The translations under genes and the position numbers were made by a program. The notes beneath the pieces were generated by a model. The model was not told where the DNA came from. It was given only the letters and a program-made list of their open reading frames with translations, and did not search any database. A DNA stretch of 64,000 nucleotides from Dorea_D hominis (GTDB taxonomy: Bacteria; Bacillota; Clostridia; Lachnospirales; Lachnospiraceae): contig NZ_JACOOY010000015.1 of the NCBI RefSeq assembly GCF_014287705.1, positions 1 to 64,000 on the forward strand, read 5' to 3'. Shown here piece by piece: positions 1 through 7,751 of the stretch (its first letter is position 1; every line of letters starts with the position of its first letter).

Positions 1-93
1 AGACCCCTTGAAGACGACGAGGTAGATAGGTCAGAGGTGGAAGTGTGGTAACACATGGAGCTGACTGATACTAATCGGTCGAGGGCATGACCA
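1..93 (+). rRNA. 23S ribosomal RNA, 3' end (partial)
   Basis: The sequence begins inside the last domain of a bacterial 23S rRNA: it contains the conserved stretch around ACTGATACTAATCGGTCGAG and the terminal helix strand ending near GGGCATGACC. The 5' part lies outside the window. The exact 3' end is an estimate. Only about 65 bases separate it from a terminator, so no 5S gene follows directly. Confidence 0.93.
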
Positions 94-158
94 AGCAAGG
101 TGATAGGTAAAGGATGAAGTATTTCTTGTATGCAGTTTTGAAGGTATATAAAGTAAGG

Positions 159-185
159 AGATCAACGATTGTTGGTCTTTTTTTG
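159..185 (+). terminator. rRNA operon terminator
   Basis: Stem AGATCAAC / GTTGGTCT with a GATT loop followed by seven T. It closes the rRNA transcription unit. Confidence 0.8.
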
Positions 186-378
186 TTATGGCGAGGAGAA
201 AATTATCTGCTCGATTACAAATCTCCTATTCAAATCTCAAACTATGATAGGGATAAGTTATAGAAAGAAATTATAGAAATCAACAACTTATCCGTATTTG
301 TGAACATGCTTGATCATATTAAAATGTAAGAAAGATTTAGGCAGAATGAAAGGAGATTACGAGAGTATTGAGGAAGAT

Positions 379-691
379 ATGAAAAAGATATTAGCTGAAT
401 CACTGATTTACGAGATCCTATCTGTAGTGGAAGAAATACCGGAAGAAAAGGTAGCATCCTATGGACAGATCGCTGCCCTGATCGGACGGGAAAAGAATGC
501 AAGACTGGTTGGAAAAGTGCTAAGCGAGGCGGGGGATTACGGAGATTATCCGTGTCACAGAGTGGTAAACCATGCAGGAAGGACAGCTCCGGGCTGGCAT
601 ATGCAGAGAGCTTCTGAAAGAAGAAGGTGTTATTTTCAAGGAAAATGGATACGTAGACATGCGGAAATGTAAGTGGAATCTGGAAGAGTAA
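379..691 (+). pseudogene. Alkyltransferase-like (ATL/MGMT-fold) protein, frameshifted
   Basis: The frame opening at 379 after a GAGGAAG ribosome site encodes the DNA-binding MGMT fold, with conserved VASYGQIA, ARLVGKVL and the active-site region PCHRVVN. After APGW the reading frame is lost: the open frame runs on to an unrelated tail ending at 672. A second frame from about 607 continues with the expected RELLKEEGVIFKENGYVDM and stops at 691. The break is in an AGAGAG run, consistent with a 2-base loss or 1-base gain. Intact relatives are about 100 residues and bind O6-alkylguanine for repair. The Cys in PCHR is present, so an MGMT-like rather than ATL-like chemistry is also possible. A sequencing error would restore the gene. 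Confidence 0.75.
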
Positions 692-793
692 AAAGCTTCA
701 GTGTAAGCGCATCCGAATTCTGTAAAACTTGCAGTTTTTGGGAAAATAGGTTATAATACATAAATTGGTTCGATAACAAGAGATTTTAAAAGG

Positions 794-1867
794 ATGAATT
801 TTATGAAAAGAAGTAGAAAACAACATATGCGATGCGGAGTTGCATTAGCATGTGCATTAATGACTGCCGTACCGAGTATACCAGTACAGGCTTCAGAAGT
901 TAACAATCTTGAAAATAAGACAAGTAATCTTAAAAATCAGTTGGATGGACTGAACCAGGATTTGGTAGCAATCAGTGATAAGATATCAGCTACACAGAAG
1001 AAGATCGATCAGTCGGATAATGAAGTGTACAGACTGGAAGCATCATTGAAGATTTCTTATAACAATGAAGAGAAGCAGTATGAGAACATGAAGACTCGTA
1101 TTAAGTATATGTATGAGAATGGTTCTTCTACTATGCTTACGTTACTTCTGAAAGCTGACAGTATGGCTGATTTCCTTAATAAAGCCGATTTCATAGAGAA
1201 TGTCACAGAGTATGACCGTAATATGCTCGAGAACATGGTTAAGGTGCGTAAGGGAATCGAAGAGCAGGAAAAAGATTTGAAGAAACAGCAACAGGAACTG
1301 TCAGATCTCAAGAGTCAGATGGACAGCGAAGAACAGCAGTTAAAAAACAAAGCAGATGCGACATCGACGGATCTGAATGATTTTAATAAGAAGCTTAAGG
1401 CCGCACGTGCGGAGCAGGCAAGACAGGAAGAACTTAAGAAGAAGCAGACACAGCAGACAAAGACTGCGAAGAAGTCTACTTCAAAGAAATCCAGCACGAA
1501 AAAACACAATAAAAAACCTTCGTCTAATAACAGCGGTAATACCGGAGGAAATACGACAGGCGGTTCCGGAGTTCGTCATGGCAATTATATTATCCCATCC
1601 GGCGGTCTGACGCCGCAGAAGGGGCGTATAACGTACAATGGACATACAGAGACATATTATTCCCAGCGTGTTCTTCCAGGCGGTGGATTAGGCATTCCTG
1701 GACGTCATATTGCAAGTGACGGAACGATTCGTGACTCAGGCAATTATATTGTTTTAGCAAGTGATGATTATCCGAAAGGAACGGTTGTACAAACGTCTCT
1801 GGGACCTGGTAAAGTATACGATACTGGAAGTGGAAGAGGAAACATCGATCTTTATACAGACTGGTAA
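794..1867 (+). CDS. Secreted coiled-coil protein with C-terminal 3D-like (RlpA-fold) domain
   Basis: 357 residues. Residues 1-33 are a signal peptide (basic start, hydrophobic core, cut near VQASE). Residues 35-205 are a long coiled coil resembling the N-terminal domain of PcsB-type peptidoglycan hydrolases. Residues 210-255 are a Lys/Thr/Ser/Gly linker. The last 80 residues (GRHIASDGTIRDSGNYIVLA ... NIDLYTDW) resemble the 3D domain of cell-wall lytic transglycosylases, ending in the characteristic ID-x-Y/W pattern. It probably acts outside the membrane on peptidoglycan. The usual DDD motif of 3D domains is not obvious, so enzymatic activity is an inference. A ribosome site (AAAGG) precedes ATG 794; the in-frame ATG at 803 is an alternative. 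Confidence 0.78.
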   Translation: MNFMKRSRKQHMRCGVALACALMTAVPSIPVQASEVNNLENKTSNLKNQLDGLNQDLVAISDKISATQKKIDQSDNEVYRLEASLKISYNNEEKQYENMKTRIKYMYENGSSTMLTLLLKADSMADFLNKADFIENVTEYDRNMLENMVKVRKGIEEQEKDLKKQQQELSDLKSQMDSEEQQLKNKADATSTDLNDFNKKLKAARAEQARQEELKKKQTQQTKTAKKSTSKKSSTKKHNKKPSSNNSGNTGGNTTGGSGVRHGNYIIPSGGLTPQKGRITYNGHTETYYSQRVLPGGGLGIPGRHIASDGTIRDSGNYIVLASDDYPKGTVVQTSLGPGKVYDTGSGRGNIDLYTDW

Positions 1868-1994
1868 ATGAAATAACGACGGAGAAAAGGACTGTTGCAC
1901 ACTAAAGTGCGATGGTTCTTTTTTACATATATTGAACAGGAGGCTAATCATTAGTTGATCAGCCTCCTGTTTAATAACGACACAATATCAAAAA

Positions 1995-3296
1995 TTAGAT
2001 ACCCAGTATATTAGAGAGAAGTTTATCGATGCTGACGAGTTTTACACTAAGAGTAAAGATCTCGCATGCAGTTTTCAATTCTTCTACTGTCGGATAAGAC
2101 GGAGCAATACGGATATTGCTGTCTTTCGGATCTTTTCCATAAGGGAAAGTTGCACCGGCATTTGTCATGACCAGACCTGCTTCTTTTGCCTTGGCAACGA
2201 TAGCTTTGGCACATCCTTCCATAGAATCAAAGGAAATGAAGTAACCGCCACGTGGAGCCATCCAGCTTCCAATTCCAAGACCGGATAATTCGCGGTCAAG
2301 AGAAGACAAAACCATGTCAAATTTTGGCCTAAGGATATCTGCATGGCGTTTCATATGCTGAACCATACCATGGATATCTTTAAAATATCTTGCATGTCTT
2401 AATTGGTTAAGCTTGTCATGACCGATTGTCTGGATACGCATCTGCTTACGGATGTCTTCGAGGTTTGCATCCGATGCGGCAATAGCACCGATACCGGAAC
2501 CTGGAAAGCTGATCTTGGAAGTAGAAGAGAACTTGTAAACCATATCCGGGTTGCCCTCTTTCTTACACTCCATCAGAATCTCAATCAGGTAATCCTGCTT
2601 ATCTTCATATAAATGATGGATTCCGTATGCATTGTCCCAGAAAATACGGAAATCTTCAGCAGCCGGTTTTAATGCTGCAAAACGGTGTACTGTTACATCT
2701 GAATATGTGATACCCTGCGGGTTGGAATATTTGGGTACACACCAGATACCCTTTACGGCAGGATCATTATTTACATATTTTTCAACAAGATCCATATCAG
2801 GACCGGTTGGAGTCATTGGGATATTGATCATTTCGATTCCAAAATATTCCGTGATAGCAAAATGTCTGTCGTATCCAGGAACCGGACAGAGGAATTTTAC
2901 TTTATCAAGTTTGCACCATGGTGTACTGCCCATTACGCCATGTGTCATGGAACGTGCAATGGTATCATACATAATATTCAGGCTGGAATTACCAAAGATA
3001 ACAATATTGTCTTTTGGTACTTCCATCATATCAGCAAGAAGCTGTTTGGCTTCTTTAATTCCATCCAAAACACCGTAGTTACGGCAATCAACACCTTCTT
3101 CACAGACAAGATCAGATTCACTTGTCAGAACATCCATCATTTCCATGGAAAGATTTAACTGTTCGGTGGAAGGTTTTCCTCTGGACATGTCAAGATTTAA
3201 TCCTTTTGCTTTGATTGCTTCAAATTGTGCGTCGAGATCGGATTTTATTTCTAATAACTCTTCTTTTGATAATTCTTCATATGGTATCATTGTCAT
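1995..3296 (-). CDS. Class I/II aminotransferase, MocR/AspAT-Ic-like
   Basis: 433 residues with the PLP-dependent fold type I layout of the aspartate aminotransferase Ic (Aminotran_MocR) group: a DMSRGKPS N-terminal motif, YGVLDG, an NPQG substrate-site motif, a DNAYG PLP-phenol contact and FSSTSKISFPGSG carrying the Schiff-base lysine. It lacks the DNA-binding N-terminus of true MocR regulators, so it is an enzyme. Predicted to transfer amino groups between aspartate-like donors and 2-oxoacids in the cytosol. It stands alone, with a good GGAGGGCATGACA start. Confidence 0.9.
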   Translation of the reverse strand: MTMIPYEELSKEELLEIKSDLDAQFEAIKAKGLNLDMSRGKPSTEQLNLSMEMMDVLTSESDLVCEEGVDCRNYGVLDGIKEAKQLLADMMEVPKDNIVIFGNSSLNIMYDTIARSMTHGVMGSTPWCKLDKVKFLCPVPGYDRHFAITEYFGIEMINIPMTPTGPDMDLVEKYVNNDPAVKGIWCVPKYSNPQGITYSDVTVHRFAALKPAAEDFRIFWDNAYGIHHLYEDKQDYLIEILMECKKEGNPDMVYKFSSTSKISFPGSGIGAIAASDANLEDIRKQMRIQTIGHDKLNQLRHARYFKDIHGMVQHMKRHADILRPKFDMVLSSLDRELSGLGIGSWMAPRGGYFISFDSMEGCAKAIVAKAKEAGLVMTNAGATFPYGKDPKDSNIRIAPSYPTVEELKTACEIFTLSVKLVSIDKLLSNILGI

Positions 3297-3519
3297 GCCC
3301 TCCGTTATAATTTTTGTAGACTTTTATTATTTTACCATATTTTGACGTTTCGTCAATGCGTTCTTGCAAAAAATAAAAAGAAATGTTGAATTTCCGTAGA
3401 AACAAAAAAGAAAATTGAAACATTTTCCGCTCTGTTATTCAAAAAATAAAGTGAAAACGATATGATAAAGGTGTTGCGGAATATGTAGAAATAAATGAAA
3501 AGACTGTTAGGAAAAAATG

Positions 3520-3582
3520 ATATGCTCCCTTCTAGGTAGACAAGTGAAATAATAAAAACTTGTCACTTAGGAGGGAGCATAT
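3520..3582 (+). repeat. Hairpin at the start of an IS remnant, hiding the ribosome site
   Basis: ATATGCTCCCT (3520-3530) pairs with AGGAGGGAGCATAT (3569-3582), and an inner GACAAGT / ACTTGTC pair extends the stem. The right arm contains the only good ribosome site for the ORF at 3586. Translation from outside transcripts would be blocked, as seen at the ends of several insertion sequences. Confidence 0.6.
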
Positions 3583-3585
3583 TTT

Positions 3586-3831
3586 ATGCCTAAAAGAAAA
3601 GTATCTGTTGAGGATAAGATATATGCTGTAAATCTATATCTGGATGGAAAAGAAAGCCAACGGCGAATTGCCGATATGTTTGATGTAAGTCTCGCATCTG
3701 TCCAACAATGGGTTCGAAACTATGAATCTATGGGAGCAAATGCATTCACATTGAAAGGGAATAAAAAATATTCCAAAGAATTGAAACAACAAGCAGTCTT
3801 AGATTATTTAGCAGGCTACCCCTCTATATAA
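3586..3831 (+). pseudogene. Transposase OrfA fragment, IS3-type helix-turn-helix
   Basis: 81 residues with a transposase-type HTH (QRRIADMFDVSLASVQQWVRNY, written here in part) followed by the YSKELKQQAVLDYL segment typical of IS3/IS150 OrfA proteins. Such proteins are normally about twice this long with a second HTH. Here the frame stops just after YLAGYPSI, where the family continues with GGS and a further helix. No OrfB (DDE integrase) follows, so this is a dead left-end fragment of an insertion sequence. Confidence 0.75.
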
Positions 3832-4003
3832 CGAAACGCTTAAAGGCTGTTTTACAGTGGGGGAAAGAAAAATATAAAAAATTGATGATTAATGATGAGC
3901 TTGTGATAGAATGGAAAAAAGAGAAGGGTTCATTATTCAATGTGAAGGTTTGGATGAAGCTACTCGTGAAAAAGAGTACACCATGCTATGGAAACAAATA
4001 TAG
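3832..4003 (+). pseudogene. Unidentified C-terminal gene remnant with one frameshift
   Basis: Directly after the transposase fragment an open stretch reads LKAVLQWGKEKYKKLMIND and continues through IEWKKEKG. It then shifts frame and reads FIIQCEGLDEATREKEYTML before a TAG at 4001. The family is not recognised. It looks like the tail of a displaced gene left by the IS insertion or a deletion. Confidence 0.4.
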
Positions 4004-4029
4004 AAATCGGGAATTGGAGGCTATTGAAA

Positions 4030-4647
4030 ATGACTGAAAGAGAAAAAATGCTAAGTGGTGAGTTATACGATCCAACAGATAAAGAATTGGAGCAATTACG
4101 CCTGAATGCACGTAAATTAGCAAGAAAATACAATTCGACAGATGAAGATCAGCCAGAAGAGCAAGCACAGATATTGCAAGAATTATTGCCAACAACAGAG
4201 GAGCTTCCGTATTTGCAGGCACCTGTTTATTTTGATTACGGATGCAATACTTTCTTTGGAAAACTCAGTTCTGCTAATTTTAATTTTACATGTTTAGATG
4301 TATGTGAAATACATATAGGCGATAATGTGATGATTGGCTCAAATGTTACATTGGCAACTCCTATGCATCCATTATTACCTGAAGAACGCAATATCAGAAA
4401 GAGAGAAGATGGTAGTTTTTATAATCTAGAATATGCGAAACCAATAACTATAAAAGATAATTGTTGGCTGGCATCTAATATAGTTGTTTGCGGTGGTGTC
4501 ACCATAGGAGAAGGGTGCGTAATTGGTGCAGGAAGCGTTGTAACAAGAGATATTCCTCCTTATAGTCTGGCAGCTGGAAATCCATGCCGGGTTATTCGCA
4601 AGATAACTGAGAAAGATTATATGCCAGATGGAATTAAAAAGAATTGA
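4030..4647 (+). CDS. Sugar O-acetyltransferase (maltose/galactoside acetyltransferase family)
   Basis: 205 residues. The N-terminal Maa domain begins MTEREKMLSGELYDP, and the left-handed beta-helix follows with hexapeptide repeats (IGDNVMIGSNVTL, ITIKDNCWLASN, VTIGEGCVIGAGS). The catalytic histidine is in TPMHPL and the AGNPCRVIR end motif is intact. It transfers acetyl from acetyl-CoA to sugar hydroxyls. ATG 4030 is preferred over an earlier in-frame ATG at 3988 because GGAGG sits 9 bases upstream and the family starts here. Confidence 0.92.
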   Translation: MTEREKMLSGELYDPTDKELEQLRLNARKLARKYNSTDEDQPEEQAQILQELLPTTEELPYLQAPVYFDYGCNTFFGKLSSANFNFTCLDVCEIHIGDNVMIGSNVTLATPMHPLLPEERNIRKREDGSFYNLEYAKPITIKDNCWLASNIVVCGGVTIGEGCVIGAGSVVTRDIPPYSLAAGNPCRVIRKITEKDYMPDGIKKN

Positions 4648-4796
4648 ACAATTCCAGTTGTGTGCCCAGCTAAGGATGTGTAGTCAATTTCACATCAAAA
4701 TAAGGATATTTATCTCCATCATTCACACACAAACAGTTATGCAACTGTTGATGATAAAGTCGATAAAGTGATGAAAAATAGTCTAAAGGAAAACAC

Positions 4797-5321
4797 ATGT
4801 ATCTTATTTCTATTTATTTTGACGAGAAAACAAATAAAATATTGCAGCGGTATATAGACAGAATTGCAGAAAAATCAGGCAATTATTTTATGATTGAGAA
4901 TAAAGTACCGCCACATATGACAATTGCTTCGATTGAGGCGAGAAATGTGAATGTTTTGAAGCCGGCATTTGAAGATTTGAATGGAAAATTGTGTGCAGGG
5001 AACATGAAGGTTGTTTCGATTGGACAGCTGTTTCCGTATGTACTGTATGCAATGCCTGTGATGAATCAGAAGCTGTTTGATCTGTCTGGGGAAATATATA
5101 AAGCATTTTGTGATATTCCCGAGACAACGTTGAGTGAATATTATAAGCCTTTTTCATGGTTGCCACATATAACTCTTGGAAAAACATTGGATAAAGTGCA
5201 GATGCAGAAGGCATTTCAGACGATGCAGGAAAAATTCATACCATTTACAGCACGATTTGGAGAGATTGGTTTGGCAAAAGTAAATCCACATGAAGATGTA
5301 GCTAAGTTTACATTATTATAA
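4797..5321 (+). CDS. 2H phosphoesterase superfamily protein (2'-5' RNA ligase / LigT-like)
   Basis: 174 residues with the two HxTx motifs of 2H phosphoesterases: PPHMTIAS near residue 40 and LPHITLGK near residue 124, spaced as in the YjcG/LigT group. The two histidines act on 2',3'-cyclic or 2'-5' phosphodiester bonds in RNA or nucleotides. AAAGGA precedes ATG 4797. It stands alone between gene remnants; the true substrate is unknown. Confidence 0.85.
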   Translation: MYLISIYFDEKTNKILQRYIDRIAEKSGNYFMIENKVPPHMTIASIEARNVNVLKPAFEDLNGKLCAGNMKVVSIGQLFPYVLYAMPVMNQKLFDLSGEIYKAFCDIPETTLSEYYKPFSWLPHITLGKTLDKVQMQKAFQTMQEKFIPFTARFGEIGLAKVNPHEDVAKFTLL

Positions 5322-5345
5322 AAACTATTTCACAATTGAAAAATC

Positions 5346-5375
5346 TTGACTTCACAGCTGTAAAGGATAATAAAA
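5346..5375 (+). promoter_or_regulatory. MerR-type promoter/operator remnant without a gene
   Basis: TTGACT (5346) runs into the dyad CTTCACAGCTGTAAAG (5350-5365), then an AT-rich segment about 19 bases after the -35. This is the geometry of promoters controlled by MerR-family activators. No gene follows, only a terminator. A close copy lies at 11255. Confidence 0.4.
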
Positions 5376-5376
5376 G

Positions 5377-5413
5377 TTCAAGAGGGTCCGGAATAATTCC
5401 AGGCCCTCTTGAA
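5377..5413. terminator. Bidirectional terminator
   Basis: TTCAAGAGGGTCCGG pairs with CCAGGCCCTCTTGAA across a short AT loop. It separates the 2H gene from the converging GntR gene. Confidence 0.75.
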
Positions 5414-5428
5414 TATTAATGAAACGAA

Positions 5429-6187
5429 TTAAAAGCTCTGTTCTTTCATGAGTGAAAGTCTGTATACACGTTTGCCGGTTTCTTCATAATGCTGATCCAA
5501 AAGAGCACAGGCTGCCTGGAGGTCGCTGCTTCGGATGGCTTCCAACAAGCTTTGGTGTGTCCATACTGCAGCACCTCCGTTATGAGAGGTGCGTGAATCC
5601 GGAGTGTTTGGTTCTAAGCATTTAGCATTCTGAAGCGTTTCAGCATCTCCGTTTAACTGTCCAAAGTGATTAGCATTTTGAACCGAGAGAAACATGGCAC
5701 CATTCAGGGGGCTTAGAAGCTCCCACATTTTGGTCAATCGATCAAGCTGAGCAGAGCGAATGATCTGTTGGTGAAATATCTCATCTGCGTGAACGGCCTT
5801 CATGGTATTACCTTCGAGAACAGCCTTTCGAAATTCTTCAATGCTGGCTTCCATTATCAGGAGACTATAATCACTAAGTCGACAGTTGCTTTTTTGAATT
5901 GCCAGTTTTTCGAGGCTGCCGCGTAAAAAGAAAACTTCATACGCATCTTGTGGAGAAAGCAGTGCGACTGTACATCCTTTGTTAGGACAGTAATCGACTA
6001 AACCTTCAACGGCAAGCTGTCGCAGTGCTTCGCGTACAGGACCTCGGCTGAGCCCGAATTTCTGGGCAATTTCAGCCTCTACCAGTTTTTCCTGAGGCTG
6101 AAGGGTTCCGTTAATAATCTGCTCCCGCAGAGATTTAAGAACAATTTCTGATGTAGTTGTGTTTGATGCTTTTCGTTGTTCCTGCAT
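5429..6187 (-). CDS. GntR-family transcriptional regulator (FadR/FCD subgroup)
   Basis: 252 residues. The N-terminal winged helix (LREQIINGTLQPQEKLVEAE, then FGLSRGPVREALRQL) is followed by an all-helical FCD ligand domain (residues about 90-245) with HADEIFHQQI and a late HQSLLEAI. FCD members bind small carboxylic or amino-acid-like metabolites. It lies 11 bases downstream of the DegT-like gene, so the two are co-transcribed. It probably controls both that unit and the divergent creatininase/M42 operon through the TTGTTAACAA-like sites between them. Confidence 0.9.
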   Translation of the reverse strand: MQEQRKASNTTTSEIVLKSLREQIINGTLQPQEKLVEAEIAQKFGLSRGPVREALRQLAVEGLVDYCPNKGCTVALLSPQDAYEVFFLRGSLEKLAIQKSNCRLSDYSLLIMEASIEEFRKAVLEGNTMKAVHADEIFHQQIIRSAQLDRLTKMWELLSPLNGAMFLSVQNANHFGQLNGDAETLQNAKCLEPNTPDSRTSHNGGAAVWTHQSLLEAIRSSDLQAACALLDQHYEETGKRVYRLSLMKEQSF

Positions 6188-6198
6188 ATTTACCTCAT

Positions 6199-7227
6199 CT
6201 AATTTTCAGAATAATCCATTAAAACTTGCGCAACATACTGCATATCAGAAGGTGTGAAGCGTTGATCGCAAGGAACGGATACAATGTGGTCATAAATGTA
6301 TTGTTCTGATGAATCTGGCAGTGGATGAACCAGCGGACCCACTGGCCAGTAGACAGTCGAACGAATCTGGTGATCTGTCAGGTATTGCTGAAATTCGTCA
6401 CGTTTTTCGGCATACAGGCAGAAATGGCTTGGAACAGTAGCCTCTGGAAGTTCAGGAAAGGCTACCTGCACACCATGAAGGGGTGCGGTAAGAGCGTCTA
6501 AAAGTGCAGCGTAGTTTTCACGTCTTGTCTTGCAAATGTAATCAAAGTCAGCATGGCGAAGGAGATATTCTGAATTATCATCTCCGGCAAAGCTGTCAAA
6601 TATCTGACGAAGTCGCAGCTCTCCTTCCCAGAAAACATCGCCGTCTCCTGTCTCGTAGTATTCTTTTCGCTGTTTAAGATGTGTTGATTCTACTGGCAGA
6701 AGAGGTGTTTCAAAGGTTCCGTTTCGTTTAACAGCGAATCCACCGCAATCAACCCCCATCCATTTTCGGAAGCTTCCGGCAAAATAATCACAGAGAGGAT
6801 CGATACCGTCAGCTGAGAGCATGGAATGAGTTACATCTTCAAAAATTACAACTCCTTTTTCTTTGCAGGCTTTAACGAAGTCGTGATCATAGTTGCAGAA
6901 GCCATAGTAGCCGCAAAGAGATAAAACACTGATTTCATCGATAACAGAAGTATCAAAAATGCTGTGCAAATCTTTGTCCAGCTCATAAAATTTCAGCTGA
7001 TATCCAGCTTTCTCAAAAGGAGCAAGGACTGTCTCGCAGGTATACAAAGGCACATATGCTACTTTACGCGTATCGTGACGTGCAATCTCCTGTAAACAAT
7101 AATAGATACCGCATCGTCCAGACATGGTAAATGCCAGATCATCATTAGGTGAGCAGATACGTGAAAAGTATCCGTTTTCGATAGGTTTGCTTGGTTCATA
7201 GTTGAATAAACCGCCAATTTTTCGCAT
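6199..7227 (-). CDS. DegT/DnrJ/EryC1-like PLP-dependent protein
   Basis: 342 residues with a shortened DegT aminotransferase fold. YVPLYTCETVLAPF forms the PLP phosphate region, IFEDVTHSM carries the PLP-nitrogen aspartate, and GSFRKWMGVDCGGF carries the predicted Schiff-base lysine. Most DegT enzymes aminate nucleotide sugars, but there are no sugar-nucleotide genes nearby. The partner genes are a GntR regulator and a divergent creatininase/peptidase pair, so a small amino or amide metabolite is more likely the substrate. Start ATG 7227 has a strong AAGGAGG site. Confidence 0.75.
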   Translation of the reverse strand: MRKIGGLFNYEPSKPIENGYFSRICSPNDDLAFTMSGRCGIYYCLQEIARHDTRKVAYVPLYTCETVLAPFEKAGYQLKFYELDKDLHSIFDTSVIDEISVLSLCGYYGFCNYDHDFVKACKEKGVVIFEDVTHSMLSADGIDPLCDYFAGSFRKWMGVDCGGFAVKRNGTFETPLLPVESTHLKQRKEYYETGDGDVFWEGELRLRQIFDSFAGDDNSEYLLRHADFDYICKTRRENYAALLDALTAPLHGVQVAFPELPEATVPSHFCLYAEKRDEFQQYLTDHQIRSTVYWPVGPLVHPLPDSSEQYIYDHIVSVPCDQRFTPSDMQYVAQVLMDYSEN

Positions 7228-7309
7228 GTTTTGTTTCCTCCTTACTAATAGAAAAGTTATACGGGTATCTTTTGTCCGTTATCTAAAAACTAATTACAAT
7301 TATAGTGGA

Positions 7310-7538
7310 TTGTTAACAAAAGCGAAAGTATTATTTTTTTACAAAAAAATACATGAAAAGTCACACAATAACATTATTAACAATTATTGTTTTGAAAAAT
7401 TGGTACAAAAGCATAAAAAAGCATGTTATGCAGTTGTAAAAAGTTTTAAAAACACTGTTTAGAGAAAAAAATATGGTGAAAATCAACAAAAATACTGACA
7501 TTTTTTTGTTGTTAACATCAATTCGAAATTGTTGACAA
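7310..7538. promoter_or_regulatory. Repeated TTGTTAACAA-like sites, candidate GntR operators
   Basis: TTGTTAACAA at 7310-7319, TTGTTAACAT at 7509-7518 and TTGTTGACAA at 7529-7538. The last two are 20 bases apart, two helical turns, and the third overlaps the -35 of the promoter at 7532. FCD-type GntR proteins commonly bind TTGT-N2-ACAA palindromes. The remaining intergenic DNA (7228-7500) is very AT-rich and shows no convincing gene. Confidence 0.5.
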
Positions 7539-7560
7539 TCCTATTTGCCTAAACTATACT
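7532..7560 (+). promoter_or_regulatory. Sigma-A promoter of the creatininase/M42 operon
   Basis: TTGACA (7532-7537), 17-base spacer, TATACT (7555-7560). An almost perfect housekeeping promoter overlapped by a candidate operator. Confidence 0.8.
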
Positions 7561-7565
7561 TATTT

Positions 7566-7733
7566 TATCAAGAGCGGCTCGAAAATTATAGGCGTATCTG
7601 TTTGGATATTACGAAATGGGGATAATAACGGACACTACAGCCTGGATAAAGTTAAAGTAGCACAGTAACGAACGGATGTCGGACTGTCCGGTTTCCGGAT
7701 AGTCCGATTTTCAGAAGAGAATAATTATTATAT
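7566..7733 (+). promoter_or_regulatory. Structured leader with conditional-terminator architecture, class unknown
   Basis: About 170 bases of transcribed leader separate the promoter from the first gene. It can form small hairpins (TATTA/TAATA near 7602-7627; CTAC/GTAG near 7634-7660) and ends in a strong intrinsic terminator at 7679. CGGAC at 7630-7634 can pair with GTCCG inside that terminator, giving a plausible antiterminator. I do not recognise any known riboswitch core. Ligand-controlled attenuation is an inference from architecture. Confidence 0.45.
7679..7711 (+). terminator. Intrinsic terminator inside the leader (attenuator)
   Basis: TCGGACTGTCCGG and CCGGATAGTCCGA form a 13-base stem with a TTT loop, followed by four T. 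It lies between the promoter and the start of the operon, so read-through must be regulated or incomplete. Confidence 0.8.
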
Positions 7734-7751
7734 GTGAAAGGAAAGAAAACT

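Noticed and set aside
7202..7462. Plus-strand open frame of 86 codons in the GntR/creatininase intergenic region
   Set aside because: AT-rich low-complexity translation (many Lys/Asn/Tyr), overlaps the DegT gene start antisense, and has no ribosome site.
7566..7630. SAM-I (S-box) riboswitch, suggested by TTTATCAAGAGCGG
   Set aside because: The conserved GGTGGAGGGAC and GAAACCCGGCAACC blocks are absent; purine and ykkC/guanidine cores were also looked for and not found.
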